Source: Pseudomonas simiae (GTDB taxonomy: Bacteria; Pseudomonadota; Gammaproteobacteria; Pseudomonadales; Pseudomonadaceae). Taken from it: 64,000 nucleotides of DNA. Where the stretch lies: positions 618,942 through 682,941 of the forward strand of contig NZ_FOKB01000004.1 in NCBI RefSeq assembly GCF_900111895.1, in the 5' to 3' direction. The notes under the pieces were generated by a model. It searched no databases. It was not told the origin of the DNA and saw nothing but the letters and a program-made list of their open reading frames with translations. The translations under genes and the position numbers were made by a program. The stretch's first letter is position 1. Every line of letters begins with the position of its first letter. Below, one piece after another: positions 44,088-52,115 of the stretch.

Positions 44088-44313
44088 GAAAACTCCAGAA
44101 ACGACGACATCAACGACAGCCCGAAGGGCCCGCTGACGGAAGGAAAGATGAGAGGACGGAATCTTAACAGGATTTTGCAAAGACTGGGACGGGCGGGTGA
44201 CGCAATGCCGCACAGGCGAGGACATTTCCTACAGCGTGCTAGACTTCGCGATCCGCGTCCTACAGCCATTTCTGCGTACGCCGCTGTGCCTCCAAAAACT
44301 AGAGACAAGTGTT

Positions 44314-45534
44314 ATGACTGCTGCCCCATCCCTCCTGCAACGACTGGCGCGCGTCAGCCTGGTCACGCAAATCGTCATCGGCCTGATCGCCGGCATCCTG
44401 CTCGCCCTGCTGCTGCCCGAGGCGGCCAAGGCCACCGGGTTTATCGGCAAGGTGTTCGTCACGGCGCTCAAAGCCGTGGCACCGATCCTGGTGTTTGTGC
44501 TGGTGATGGCGTCGATCGCCAACCATAAGCACGGCCAGGAAACCCATATCAAGCCGATCCTGTTCCTGTACCTGCTGGGCACCTTTGCTGCCGCCGTCGT
44601 CGCGGTAATTGCCAGCATGTGGTTCCCCTCCTCGCTGGTGCTGGCAACCCATGATGCAACGGTCAGCGCACCGGGCGGCATTGGTGAGGTGTTGCAAAGC
44701 CTGCTGTTGAGCGTGGTGGACAACCCGGTCAGCGCGCTGATGAACGCCAACTTCATCGGCATCCTGGCCTGGGCCATCGGCATGGGCGTAGCCATCCGTC
44801 ATGCCGGCGAGACCACGCGCACCGTACTCGACGACCTGTCCAACGGCGTCACGCTGATCGTGCGTGTGGTGATCCGCTTTGCGCCGTTGGGCATTTTCGG
44901 CCTGGTAGCCTCGACCCTGGCCACTTCCGGCTTTGGCGCCCTGCTCGGCTACGCCCACCTGCTGGTGGTGCTGATCGGCTGCATGTTGTTCGTGGCGCTG
45001 GTGGTCAACCCGGCCATTGTGTTCTGGAAACTGCGCCGCAATCCGTATCCATTGGTGCTGATGTGCCTGCGTGAAAGCGGGATCACCGCGTTCTTCACCC
45101 GCAGTTCGGCGGCGAACATCCCGGTCAACCTGGCCTTGAGCAAACGCCTGGGCCTGCATGAAGACACCTACTCGGTGTCGATCCCACTCGGTGCCACCAT
45201 CAACATGGCCGGTGCTGCGATCACCATCACCGTGCTGACCCTGGCCGCCGTGCACACCTTGGGCATCGCCGTCGACCTGCCAACTGCCGTGCTGCTCAGT
45301 GTGGTCGCGGCCATCTGCGCCTGCGGTGCTTCCGGCGTGGCGGGCGGCTCGCTGTTGCTGATCCCGCTGGCGTGCAGCTTGTTTGGCATTCCCAGTGACA
45401 TCGCCATGCAAGTAGTCGCCGTGGGTTTCATCATCGGTGTGCTACAGGATTCGGCGGAAACCGCGCTGAACTCGTCCACCGATGTGCTGTTCACTGCCGC
45501 CGCTTGCCTGGGCAAGGAAGAACAGCCGGCTTAA
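44314..45534 (+). CDS. sstT: Serine/threonine:Na+ symporter
   Basis: From ATG 44314 the protein has 406 residues, typical for SstT of the DAACS family. Characteristic stretches are [49 protein letters not shown], and the [29 protein letters not shown] hairpin, with the [19 protein letters not shown] end. It imports serine and threonine with Na+. An upstream in-frame extension is possible but lacks a ribosome-binding site. The 226-nt region between it and the MFS gene holds the divergent promoters. Confidence 0.94.
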   Translation: MTAAPSLLQRLARVSLVTQIVIGLIAGILLALLLPEAAKATGFIGKVFVTALKAVAPILVFVLVMASIANHKHGQETHIKPILFLYLLGTFAAAVVAVIASMWFPSSLVLATHDATVSAPGGIGEVLQSLLLSVVDNPVSALMNANFIGILAWAIGMGVAIRHAGETTRTVLDDLSNGVTLIVRVVIRFAPLGIFGLVASTLATSGFGALLGYAHLLVVLIGCMLFVALVVNPAIVFWKLRRNPYPLVLMCLRESGITAFFTRSSAANIPVNLALSKRLGLHEDTYSVSIPLGATINMAGAAITITVLTLAAVHTLGIAVDLPTAVLLSVVAAICACGASGVAGGSLLLIPLACSLFGIPSDIAMQVVAVGFIIGVLQDSAETALNSSTDVLFTAAACLGKEEQPA

Positions 45535-45540
45535 TCGCCA

Positions 45541-45596
45541 GCCACAAAAAAGCCCGGGGCCGTTCACTGAAGAACGACCCCGGGCTTTTTTGTGGC
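45541..45596. terminator. Strong bidirectional terminator
   Basis: GCCACAAAAAAGCCCGGGG is followed, after a GTTC-actga-GAAC inner stem, by CCCCGGGCTTTTTTGTGGC, an almost perfect long stem with A and T tracts on both sides. It serves sstT on the plus strand and the DUF1993 gene on the minus strand. Confidence 0.92.
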
Positions 45597-45603
45597 TGGA
45601 TGC

Positions 45604-46113
45604 TTAGAAAGCGCCCATGTAGTCGCGCTTGCCCACTTCCACGCCATTGTGACGCAGCAGAGCGTAGGCGGTGGTGACGTGGAAGAAGAACTGCGGCAGG
45701 CCGTAGGTCAGCAGGTAGGACTGGCCGCTGAAGCGCTTTTCTTTCGGCGTGCCTGGGCGAGTGATGATCTCGATGCCTTCCTTGCCGTCGATCTGCTCGG
45801 GCTTGATGGTGTCGACAAAGGCCAACACTTTGGCGATCAGGGCTTGCAGGTCGGCAAAGGTGACTTCGGTATCTTCATATTTCGGCACTTCGAGCTCGGC
45901 CAGGCGCGCGGAAACGCCCTTGGCGAAGTCGACAGCGATCTGCACCTGGCGAACCAGTTGGAACATGTCCGGGAACAGGCGTGCCTGCAGCAAGGCGTTC
46001 GGCTCGATGTTCTTGGCAGTGGCGTGGGCTTCGGCTTTGGTCAACACACCGCTCAGGGCGGTGAGCATTTGCTTGAAGACCGGGATGGAGGCGGCGTACA
46101 GGGAAATAGTCAT
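45604..46113 (-). CDS. DUF1993 domain-containing protein
   Basis: A 169-residue protein covering the DUF1993 domain: MTISLYAASIPVFKQMLTALSGVL, then LFPDMFQLVRQVQIAVDFAKGVSARLAELE, and FSGQSYLLTYGLPQFFFHVTTAYALLRHNGVEVGKRDYMG near the C-terminus. This is the DinB-like four-helix fold. Members are usually 160-180 residues; function unknown, possibly metal binding through His residues. Confidence 0.9.
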   Translation of the reverse strand: MTISLYAASIPVFKQMLTALSGVLTKAEAHATAKNIEPNALLQARLFPDMFQLVRQVQIAVDFAKGVSARLAELEVPKYEDTEVTFADLQALIAKVLAFVDTIKPEQIDGKEGIEIITRPGTPKEKRFSGQSYLLTYGLPQFFFHVTTAYALLRHNGVEVGKRDYMGAF

Positions 46114-46228
46114 GGCAGTCTCTGGGTAATGTCACGGTTTGAACCAGCGGCGATTATAGACATGCCGGGCGCTTGTCTTTTATTTTTTCCGGCTTACGCT
46201 AGTGAGCTCACTGCATAGGGAAAGCGCG

Positions 46229-46876
46229 ATGACCGCCGAGCACGACACCGAGAACCGTGAGCCGCGCCTGAACAGCACGGAAATCCGCATCCTGGGCTGC
46301 CTGATCGAAAAACAGGCGACCAACCCGGAAACCTATCCCCTGACTCTCAATGCGCTGGTACTGGCCTGCAACCAGAAGACCAGTCGCGAACCCGTCATGA
46401 ACCTCAGTCAGGGCCAGGTCGGCCAAAGCCTGCGCGCATTGGAGGGCCAGGGTTTTACCCGCCTGGTGATGGGCAGCCGCGCCGACCGTTGGGAACATCG
46501 GGTGGACAAGGCGCTGGAACTGGTGCCAGCCCAGGTCATCCTGATTGGCTTGTTATTCCTGCGAGGGCCGCAGACGGTCAACGAACTGCTCACCCGCAGC
46601 GGGCGCATGCATGATTTTGAAGATACTGAGCAGGTGGTGCACCAGCTTGAGCGTTTGATTGCGCGAGGGTTGGCGCTGCTGGTGCCGCGTCAGGCCGGGC
46701 AACGGGAAGATCGGTATACCCATGCGCTGGGTGACCCGGCGGACATCGAGACGATTATTGCGGCGCGGGGTAGCCCGGCAGAGCGTGGGGTTGGGGTTTC
46801 CGTGGACCGGATTGAAGAGCTGGAAGCGCGGATTGCAGCGTTGGAAGAGCGGTTGGCGCTACTGGAACAGGCCTAA
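46229..46876 (+). CDS. YceH/DUF480 family protein
   Basis: From ATG 46229 the protein has 215 residues. It begins with [42 protein letters not shown], the YceH signature, then a second winged helix ([26 protein letters not shown]). The C-terminal 25 residues form a coiled coil. The family is broadly conserved and its function is not established. The ribosome-binding site is AGGGAAAG. Confidence 0.92.
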   Translation: MTAEHDTENREPRLNSTEIRILGCLIEKQATNPETYPLTLNALVLACNQKTSREPVMNLSQGQVGQSLRALEGQGFTRLVMGSRADRWEHRVDKALELVPAQVILIGLLFLRGPQTVNELLTRSGRMHDFEDTEQVVHQLERLIARGLALLVPRQAGQREDRYTHALGDPADIETIIAARGSPAERGVGVSVDRIEELEARIAALEERLALLEQA

Positions 46877-46886
46877 AACAGTCAAC

Positions 46887-46916
46887 GTGTGGGAGCGGGC
46901 TTGCTCGCTCCCACGT
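46887..46916. repeat. Solo REP-type hairpin
   Basis: GTGGGAGC-GGGCTTGCTC-GCTCCCAC, a single REP with perfect 8-bp ends directly after the YceH gene. It may terminate transcription of both neighbours. Confidence 0.8.
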
Positions 46917-46933
46917 TCGTTCCAGGCAAGGCT

Positions 46934-47752
46934 TCAGTTTCGGGCGAAGGCCACTGCCGCCTGAAACTGCTCATCGGTCGGCCGCACGCCGGTATAGAGC
47001 ACAAACTGCTCCAGCGCTTGGATGGCAATGACTTCCAAGCCGGTAATCACCCGCTTGCCCTGGGCCCTTCCACGCACGATCAATGGTGTTTCCGAGGGGA
47101 TCGAAACCACATCGAACACAGTCTCCGCGACATCCACCGCATCAGCGTCAAACGCCAACGCGTCTGCCTCAGCCCCGCCGGTCATGCCGATGGGCGTCAC
47201 GTTGATCAGCATCTGCGGACGCATATCCGCCAATTCGGCTCGCCACGCATATCCCAGGTTCTGCGCCAGCGCCCGGCCTGCTGCTTCGTTGCGCGCAACG
47301 ATTACGCCATTGGCGTAACCACCGTCACGCAAGGCACTGGCCACGGCCTTGGCCATACCGCCGCTGCCACGCAGAGCGAAGGTCGAGTCCTTAGGCACGG
47401 CGTGCTTCTTCAGCAGTTGCTCGATGGCGATGTAGTCGGTGTTATAGGCCTTGAGGTGCCCGTCGGTGTTGACGATGGTGTTCAGGGAGTCGATGGCTTG
47501 AACCGAATCGTCCAGTTCATCCACTAAGGCAATGGCAGCCTCCTTGAAGGGCATGGAAACCCCGCAACCCCGTACGCCCAGCGCGCGGATACCACCGATC
47601 GCGCCGGGCAAATCCTGGCTGCTGAAGGCTTTATAGTAGAAGTTCAGACCCAACTGCTCGTACAGGTGGTTATGAAACCGCAGGCCGAAATTCCCGGGGC
47701 GCGCCGACAGAGACATGCACAGTTGGGTGTCCTTGTTGGGGTGCATCTGCAT
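46934..47752 (-). CDS. Shikimate-dehydrogenase-like protein
   Basis: A 272-residue protein with the shikimate dehydrogenase fold. The substrate site has SMPFKEAAIALVD with the catalytic Lys and NTDYIAIEQLL with the catalytic Asp. The nucleotide domain carries ALRGSGGMAKAVASALRDGG in place of the canonical GAGGA. It looks like the HI0607/SdhL-type side branch rather than AroE itself, so quinate or an unknown substrate is possible. The 162 nt upstream hold the divergent promoters. Confidence 0.87.
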   Translation of the reverse strand: MQMHPNKDTQLCMSLSARPGNFGLRFHNHLYEQLGLNFYYKAFSSQDLPGAIGGIRALGVRGCGVSMPFKEAAIALVDELDDSVQAIDSLNTIVNTDGHLKAYNTDYIAIEQLLKKHAVPKDSTFALRGSGGMAKAVASALRDGGYANGVIVARNEAAGRALAQNLGYAWRAELADMRPQMLINVTPIGMTGGAEADALAFDADAVDVAETVFDVVSIPSETPLIVRGRAQGKRVITGLEVIAIQALEQFVLYTGVRPTDEQFQAAVAFARN

Positions 47753-47914
47753 GGATAACTCCTTTGAGTAAGCAATTGGATACAGACCTTACACAACCTT
47801 TACCTAGCGGCTGTGCTGTTTTTCAGAAATACGTTGTCTTAAAAGTATCCCCGCGACATTACTTGAGTCTATTGATTGCAGACCACAAGCGCTGGGGCTA
47901 ACCGAGGAATGACC

Positions 47915-48283
47915 ATGATTCGTACAATCCCCAAGATCGCCTTGCTGGTTGGCGCACTCGCGATGGCAGGCCAAGCCTCCGCCCATGGTGGTGGTTGGGG
48001 TGGCCCGGCCGTATTGGGTGCTTTAGTCGGCGCAGCCGTCGTGGGCTCCGTGGTTGCAAGCCAGCCGCGTGACGTCTACGTGCAGCAGCCGGTGTATGTG
48101 CAACCGCAGCCGGTGTACGCCGCGCCGCCACCGGTCTACTACGCACCGCCGCCACCGGTGTATGTGCAACAGCAGGTTTATTATCGTCCGGCGCCGGTGT
48201 ATTACGGCCCACCGCGTGGCTATTACGGTCCACCACGCGGCTACTACGGCCCTCCCCACGGCTATTACGGTCGCGGCTGGTAA
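47915..48283 (+). CDS. Exported Tyr/Pro-rich repeat protein
   Basis: From ATG 47915 (GAGG at 7-nt spacing) the protein has 122 residues. A signal peptide (ALAMAGQASA) is followed by a short glycine-rich hydrophobic segment (GGGWGGPAVLGALVGAAVVGSVVA) and then low-complexity repeats: PVYV or PVYY units, then three GYYGPP-type heptads ending GYYGRGW. No family is obvious; similar proteins are annotated as hypothetical. Tyr/Pro/Gly repeats suggest a flexible cell-surface or matrix protein. An ATG six bases upstream is in frame but spaced too near the ribosome-binding site. Confidence 0.78.
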   Translation: MIRTIPKIALLVGALAMAGQASAHGGGWGGPAVLGALVGAAVVGSVVASQPRDVYVQQPVYVQPQPVYAAPPPVYYAPPPPVYVQQQVYYRPAPVYYGPPRGYYGPPRGYYGPPHGYYGRGW

Positions 48284-48299
48284 GCGGATCGTCTGAAAC

Positions 48300-48329
48300 A
48301 GGCCTCGCCGGATTGCGGGGCCTTTTTTT
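48300..48329 (+). terminator. Intrinsic terminator
   Basis: GGCCTCGCCGG and GCGGGGCC pair in part and are followed by TTTTTTT. Confidence 0.75.
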
Positions 48330-48485
48330 GCCTGGAAAGTCCGGATTCATGCCGTCAAGGTCGCTCTGAGGACAATGCCCGGTGCGCAATCGCACATCAT
48401 CGACACCAATGTCTACTTGCTCGAACCGGCCTTGCGCTGTCATGTTTGTGTCACGACAGCCTTCCACTATCGATCCTGTCCACCC

Positions 48486-48496
48486 AATAACAACAA
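48486..48496 (+). promoter_or_regulatory. Overlapping CA motifs (Crc/Hfq) before a small ORF
   Basis: AATAACAA and AACAACAA overlap immediately before the AAGGAC ribosome-binding site of the 64-residue gene. Confidence 0.45.
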
Positions 48497-48508
48497 GGAC
48501 GACTGACC

Positions 48509-48703
48509 ATGCCCACGCAAAACCCGCACCGCACCGCTGGCCTCTGCACATCCAGCAAAGTCTACAGCGCCCTCACCGAACTCAAGCACCTGGAGGGCCA
48601 CCGCAGCGCCAAATTCCTCGCGCTGCTGGCGGAAAACCTGGTGCGCAAGGGTCTGCTCAGCGAGCAGGAAGTGGTGAACATGCTCGATCAAGTGGTGGAC
48701 TGA
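48509..48703 (+). CDS. Small conserved-looking protein, 64 residues
   Basis: ATG 48509 with AAGGAC ten bases upstream. The protein MPTQNPHRTAGLCTSSKVYS has a short N-terminal polar region and two helices (ALTELKHLEGHRSAKFLALLAENLVRK, then SEQEVVNMLDQVV). No membrane segment or signal is seen. I recognise no family, but codon use and the ribosome-binding site look genuine. Confidence 0.65.
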   Translation: MPTQNPHRTAGLCTSSKVYSALTELKHLEGHRSAKFLALLAENLVRKGLLSEQEVVNMLDQVVD

Positions 48704-48768
48704 CGTCTCGCGTCGATGTCGACTATCGAGCCAGGTGATTTTTCCTAGATCAGCCTGCCCCGTACAGT

Positions 48769-48791
48769 GACCTCCATAGCAATCGGAGGTC
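48769..48791 (+). promoter_or_regulatory. Hairpin sequestering the ribosome-binding site of a small ORF
   Basis: GACCTCC (48769-48775) and GGAGGTC (48785-48791) form a perfect 7-bp stem with a 9-nt loop. The 3' arm contains the whole GGAGGT Shine-Dalgarno sequence of the ORF starting at 48795. Confidence 0.5.
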
Positions 48792-48794
48792 CTT

Positions 48795-48965
48795 ATGGCC
48801 ACTATTCAGATCATGTCCGTCATCGGCAGCGCCGTCCCCGCCCCTCTTCGCCAGCTGGGCTTGCTCGCCTGCTGGTACCTGGTTCGCGATGGCGAAGCCA
48901 TCAGTGGTCCTTTTATAAGCAGCCGTGAAGCAGCTGCAAGCCTCAAGCTTGAAGCTGCCTTTTAG
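48795..48965 (+). CDS. Candidate 56-residue protein
   Basis: ATG 48795 to TAG 48965 with a perfect GGAGGT four bases upstream, which is held in a hairpin. The product has one hydrophobic stretch (about residues 4-30, SVIGSAVPAPLRQLGLLACWYL), then a short polar tail with REAAASLKLEAAF. Its end overlaps the converging AI-2E permease gene by four bases. Length is below many gene callers' limits; coding status needs ribosome profiling. Confidence 0.5.
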   Translation: MATIQIMSVIGSAVPAPLRQLGLLACWYLVRDGEAISGPFISSREAAASLKLEAAF

Positions 48966-50029
48966 GGCAACGGCAATTTGACTCGCGGCTTGCTCTCCAC
49001 GAACAACGCCCAACTGGACATGAACAAGGCCGCCACCAGCGGCCCGATCACGAAGCCGTTCAAGCCAAAGACCGACAAACCGCCCAGGGTCGAGATCAGG
49101 ATCAGGTAATCCGGCATCTTGGTGTCCTTGCCCACCAGGATCGGCCGCAACACATTGTCCACCAGGCCGATCACAAACACGCCAAACAGCGCCAGCACCA
49201 CGCCCTGCCAGATTGCGCCGCTCAATAAGAAGTAGGCGGCTACCGGCCCCCAGACAATCCCCGCGCCCACCGCCGGCAACAACGACAGAAACGCCATCAG
49301 TACCGCCCAGAGCAATGCACTGGGAATATCCAGGAACCAGAAGATCAACCCGCCGAGCGCACCCTGGGTCACGGCCACCAGCACGTTGCCCTTGACCGTG
49401 GCACGCACCACCCGATTGAACTTGAGTTGCAACCGGCGCTTTTGCGGTTCGGCCAACGGCACCGCGGTGCGCACCTTACGTACCAGTTCAGGGCCATCGC
49501 GCAGCAGGAAATACAGCAGATACAACATGATGAAAAAGCTCACCAGGAAATCAAACGTACCCTGGCCGAAGCTGAATGCCTGAGTGGCAAAGAACTGACT
49601 GCCTTGCATTGCGCTCTTGACGATTTTCTCGCGCAACCCTTCAAGGTTGCCCATGCCGAAACGGTCCAGCAGGTGCTGGAAGTACGGCGGCAACACATTC
49701 TTGAACTGCTCGATATACCCGGCCACGTCCAGCTTGCCGCTTTCGATGTTCTTGTAGAGCGTCGCGCCCTCTTGCACCAGCAAGGCGCTGGTGATGATCA
49801 CCGGCAGGATCGCGATGATCAGGCAGGCACTCAAGGTGGCCAGGGAAGTGAGGTTGCGGTTCCAGCCAAAGCGCTGCTGCAGGCGCCGCTGCATCGGGGC
49901 AAAGATGATGCCGAGGATCACCGCCCAGAACACCGCGCCGTAGAACGGCAGCAATATCCAGATAAACGCGATGGTCACCAGGCCCAGCAACAACAGCAGG
50001 GTCTTGAATTGCAGATTGGTTTGATTCAT
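48962..50029 (-). CDS. AI-2E family transporter
   Basis: A 355-residue protein with about eight membrane helices: two at the N-terminus (FIWILLPFYGAVFWAVILGIIFAPM), a large hydrophilic region (about 90-160), then a C-terminal cluster including WGPVAAYFLLSGAIWQGVVLALFGVFVIGLVDNVLRPILVGKDTKMPDYLILISTLGG. This is PF01594. The family exports autoinducer-2 in E. coli (TqsA), but most members have unknown substrates, some being Na+/H+ antiporters. Confidence 0.9.
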   Translation of the reverse strand: MNQTNLQFKTLLLLLGLVTIAFIWILLPFYGAVFWAVILGIIFAPMQRRLQQRFGWNRNLTSLATLSACLIIAILPVIITSALLVQEGATLYKNIESGKLDVAGYIEQFKNVLPPYFQHLLDRFGMGNLEGLREKIVKSAMQGSQFFATQAFSFGQGTFDFLVSFFIMLYLLYFLLRDGPELVRKVRTAVPLAEPQKRRLQLKFNRVVRATVKGNVLVAVTQGALGGLIFWFLDIPSALLWAVLMAFLSLLPAVGAGIVWGPVAAYFLLSGAIWQGVVLALFGVFVIGLVDNVLRPILVGKDTKMPDYLILISTLGGLSVFGLNGFVIGPLVAALFMSSWALFVESKPRVKLPLP

Positions 50030-50132
50030 GTCCGGTCCATGTCAGAAAAGCAGAGGTCCCTTGTAGACCCTGTTGCTTAGTCCGCAGCGAAACCTGGGAG
50101 TGCCCTCGGTTATTGAACAAGCATAGACCGCA

Positions 50133-51341
50133 TCACTGAATGGCCTTGGCTTCGCTCAACAACGTCTGGATCATCTGCTCCTGCGCGTCATAACGGCCTT
50201 CGCCGAAGTGGGTGTAACGCACTTGCCCCTTGGCATCGATCAGGTAATGGGCGGGCCAGTACTGGTTGTCGAAGTTGCGCCAGATCGCGTAGTTGTTGTC
50301 GATGGCCACCGGGTAGGTGATACCCAGCTTGCGCACCTGGTCCTTGACGTTGCCGATGATGCGTTCATAGCCGTATTCCGGGGTGTGCACGCCGATCACC
50401 ACCAAGCCGTCCTTCTCGTACTTCTTCGCCCATTGCTTCACATACGGCAGCGTGTGCTGGCAGTTGATGCAGTCATAGGTCCAGAAGTCCACCAGCACCA
50501 CTTTGCCTTTCAAGGATTCGCGGGTGAGTTCAGGTGAGTTGAGCCACTCGACCGCGCCGGCCAGCGACGGCATGGCACCGTTGGCATTGTCCTCGCCAGG
50601 GTCGGCCTTGACCTTGCTCACCACGTAATCCACAACTTTGGGCACGTTTTCCAGTACGCCCTTTTCCAGGCTGCTGACACCTTCGGACGACGTACCGGCG
50701 AGTAAGGTTTTGTCCGCACCGGTGGAGATCACCACTGCTGCAGCCAGTACCGCCACACCTGCCCCACGGCGCAGCCAACCGGTCACCGGAATCGAGGCCT
50801 TGAGTCGATTGACCAAGCCGCGCCCGGCAAAGATCAACGTGCCCAGGGACAAGGCGCTGCCCAGACCGTAGGCCACCAGCAACAGGCTGGTCTGCGCATT
50901 GGCGCCTTGCAGCATCGCGCTGGTCAGGATCACGCCCAGGATCGGCCCGGCGCACGGCGCCCACAGCAGGCCTGTGGCGACGCCGATCAAGACCGACTTC
51001 AGCGGGCCGGACAGCGTGCGGCTGTCAGGATCGAGACGGTTGCCCAACACCACAAAGGGGCGGGCCAGCCAGCCACCGATCCGTGCCGAGATCAGCGACA
51101 GCGCAAACAGCCCCATCACGATCAGCGCCACATGGCGGCCGGTGTTATTGGCCTGTATTACCCACTCCGTGCTGACCACGGCCAGGCTGGAAATCAGCGC
51201 GAAGGTCAGGACCATGCCGCCGAGGGTCAGCAGGATCGAACGGCGGGTGCGGTCGACGCCGGCGAACAGAAACGGCACCACCGGCAGGATACAAGGACTG
51301 AGGACGGTCAGGACGCCGCCCAGGAATGCGATGAGTAGCAT
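50133..51341 (-). CDS. dipZ: DipZ-like thiol-disulfide protein (CcdA membrane domain plus thioredoxin-like domain)
   Basis: From ATG 51341 the protein has 402 residues. The N-terminal half is a CcdA/DsbD-type membrane domain: GVLTVLSPCILPVVPFLF and TGLLWAPCAGPILGVIL supply the paired Cys. The C-terminal half is periplasmic with the TlpA-like LVDFWTYDCINCQHTLPYVKQW motif (CINC). It carries electrons across the inner membrane to periplasmic thiol partners. The two small secreted-protein genes directly upstream are in the same operon. A start 21 codons earlier is possible. Confidence 0.9.
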   Translation of the reverse strand: MLLIAFLGGVLTVLSPCILPVVPFLFAGVDRTRRSILLTLGGMVLTFALISSLAVVSTEWVIQANNTGRHVALIVMGLFALSLISARIGGWLARPFVVLGNRLDPDSRTLSGPLKSVLIGVATGLLWAPCAGPILGVILTSAMLQGANAQTSLLLVAYGLGSALSLGTLIFAGRGLVNRLKASIPVTGWLRRGAGVAVLAAAVVISTGADKTLLAGTSSEGVSSLEKGVLENVPKVVDYVVSKVKADPGEDNANGAMPSLAGAVEWLNSPELTRESLKGKVVLVDFWTYDCINCQHTLPYVKQWAKKYEKDGLVVIGVHTPEYGYERIIGNVKDQVRKLGITYPVAIDNNYAIWRNFDNQYWPAHYLIDAKGQVRYTHFGEGRYDAQEQMIQTLLSEAKAIQ

Positions 51342-51372
51342 GGTGTTCACCTTATCGAGTGGGGAGACGGCT

Positions 51373-51585
51373 TCACGCCGTCTGGTGGTCCAGCGCCCGG
51401 CCAAGCGGTGTGCGACGGCTGCCGTCCTCCACCAGCAGGTCTTGGCCGGCGCCGTGTTGCACCGGGGTCAGTTGGAAACACGTGCTGGCGGCGCAGCTGC
51501 TTTTCTCCATCGCGGCGTTGGCGTGCACGGCAGTGCCGGCGAGGGCAAAGGCGGTGGCGGTCAAAAAGCGGGTCAGATGGTTCAT
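51373..51585 (-). CDS. Small exported protein with Cys pair
   Basis: A 70-residue protein. A signal peptide (FALAGTAVHANA) leaves a mature peptide of about 45 residues with the pair SSCAASTC. The ribosome-binding site is AGGAAA. The gene lies 31 nt upstream of dipZ, so the DipZ system may keep these thiols reduced. No family is recognised. Confidence 0.7.
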   Translation of the reverse strand: MNHLTRFLTATAFALAGTAVHANAAMEKSSCAASTCFQLTPVQHGAGQDLLVEDGSRRTPLGRALDHQTA

Positions 51586-51627
51586 GGCGGTTTTCCTGTG
51601 GCAAAAAATGGGAGAGGTCAGCGCGAC

Positions 51628-51891
51628 TCAGTTGTCGCCGATGCAGCCGTCGCCGAACTTGAGGTAATCCAGCACCTGGGTCTTGTCGTGGGAGTCCAGG
51701 TAGGTCATGCGCGCATTCACCACGCCACAGGCGGGCTTGGAGTCCTGGCTCATCGACACCACTTGCTTGATGTCCAGGTGGGTGCCGTAGGTGTAGGTTT
51801 GCGCGGCAGTGGCGGCTTCGGCGCGGGCCGACAAGGTGCAGATGTTCAGGGCGGCAAACAGGCAGGCGGCGTAGATGGCTTTGGTGTTCAT
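51628..51891 (-). CDS. DUF2790 exported protein
   Basis: From ATG 51891 (GGAG before it) the protein has 87 residues. A signal peptide (LNICTLSARAEA) precedes a mature domain with YTYGTHLDIKQVVSM, ACGVVNARMTYLDS and QVLDYLKFGDGCIGDN, the DUF2790 pattern with two conserved Cys. DUF2790 proteins are pseudomonad-specific small periplasmic proteins, some of which respond to copper. It is the first gene of a three-gene operon ending in dipZ. A GATACGTATC palindrome lies about 105 bp upstream. Confidence 0.87.
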   Translation of the reverse strand: MNTKAIYAACLFAALNICTLSARAEAATAAQTYTYGTHLDIKQVVSMSQDSKPACGVVNARMTYLDSHDKTQVLDYLKFGDGCIGDN

Positions 51892-52115
51892 GGCGGTTGA
51901 CTCCAGGTTTTCAGGGTTGGAGGCGGTGTGCCTCGTTGGAATCAATTAGAAGCCCCTGAGGTATCGCGCCTGTGTCGGAAAACCGCGCGGATAAATCGAT
52001 ACGTATCCACAGCCCCCGCCGATACACAGCGATACAAAAAGCCCAAAGGACGACCTGGATCAATAAACCGCCCTCGCCGCTCGGCTACCTTCGCGACCTT
52101 TTGCGACCCGTGCCC

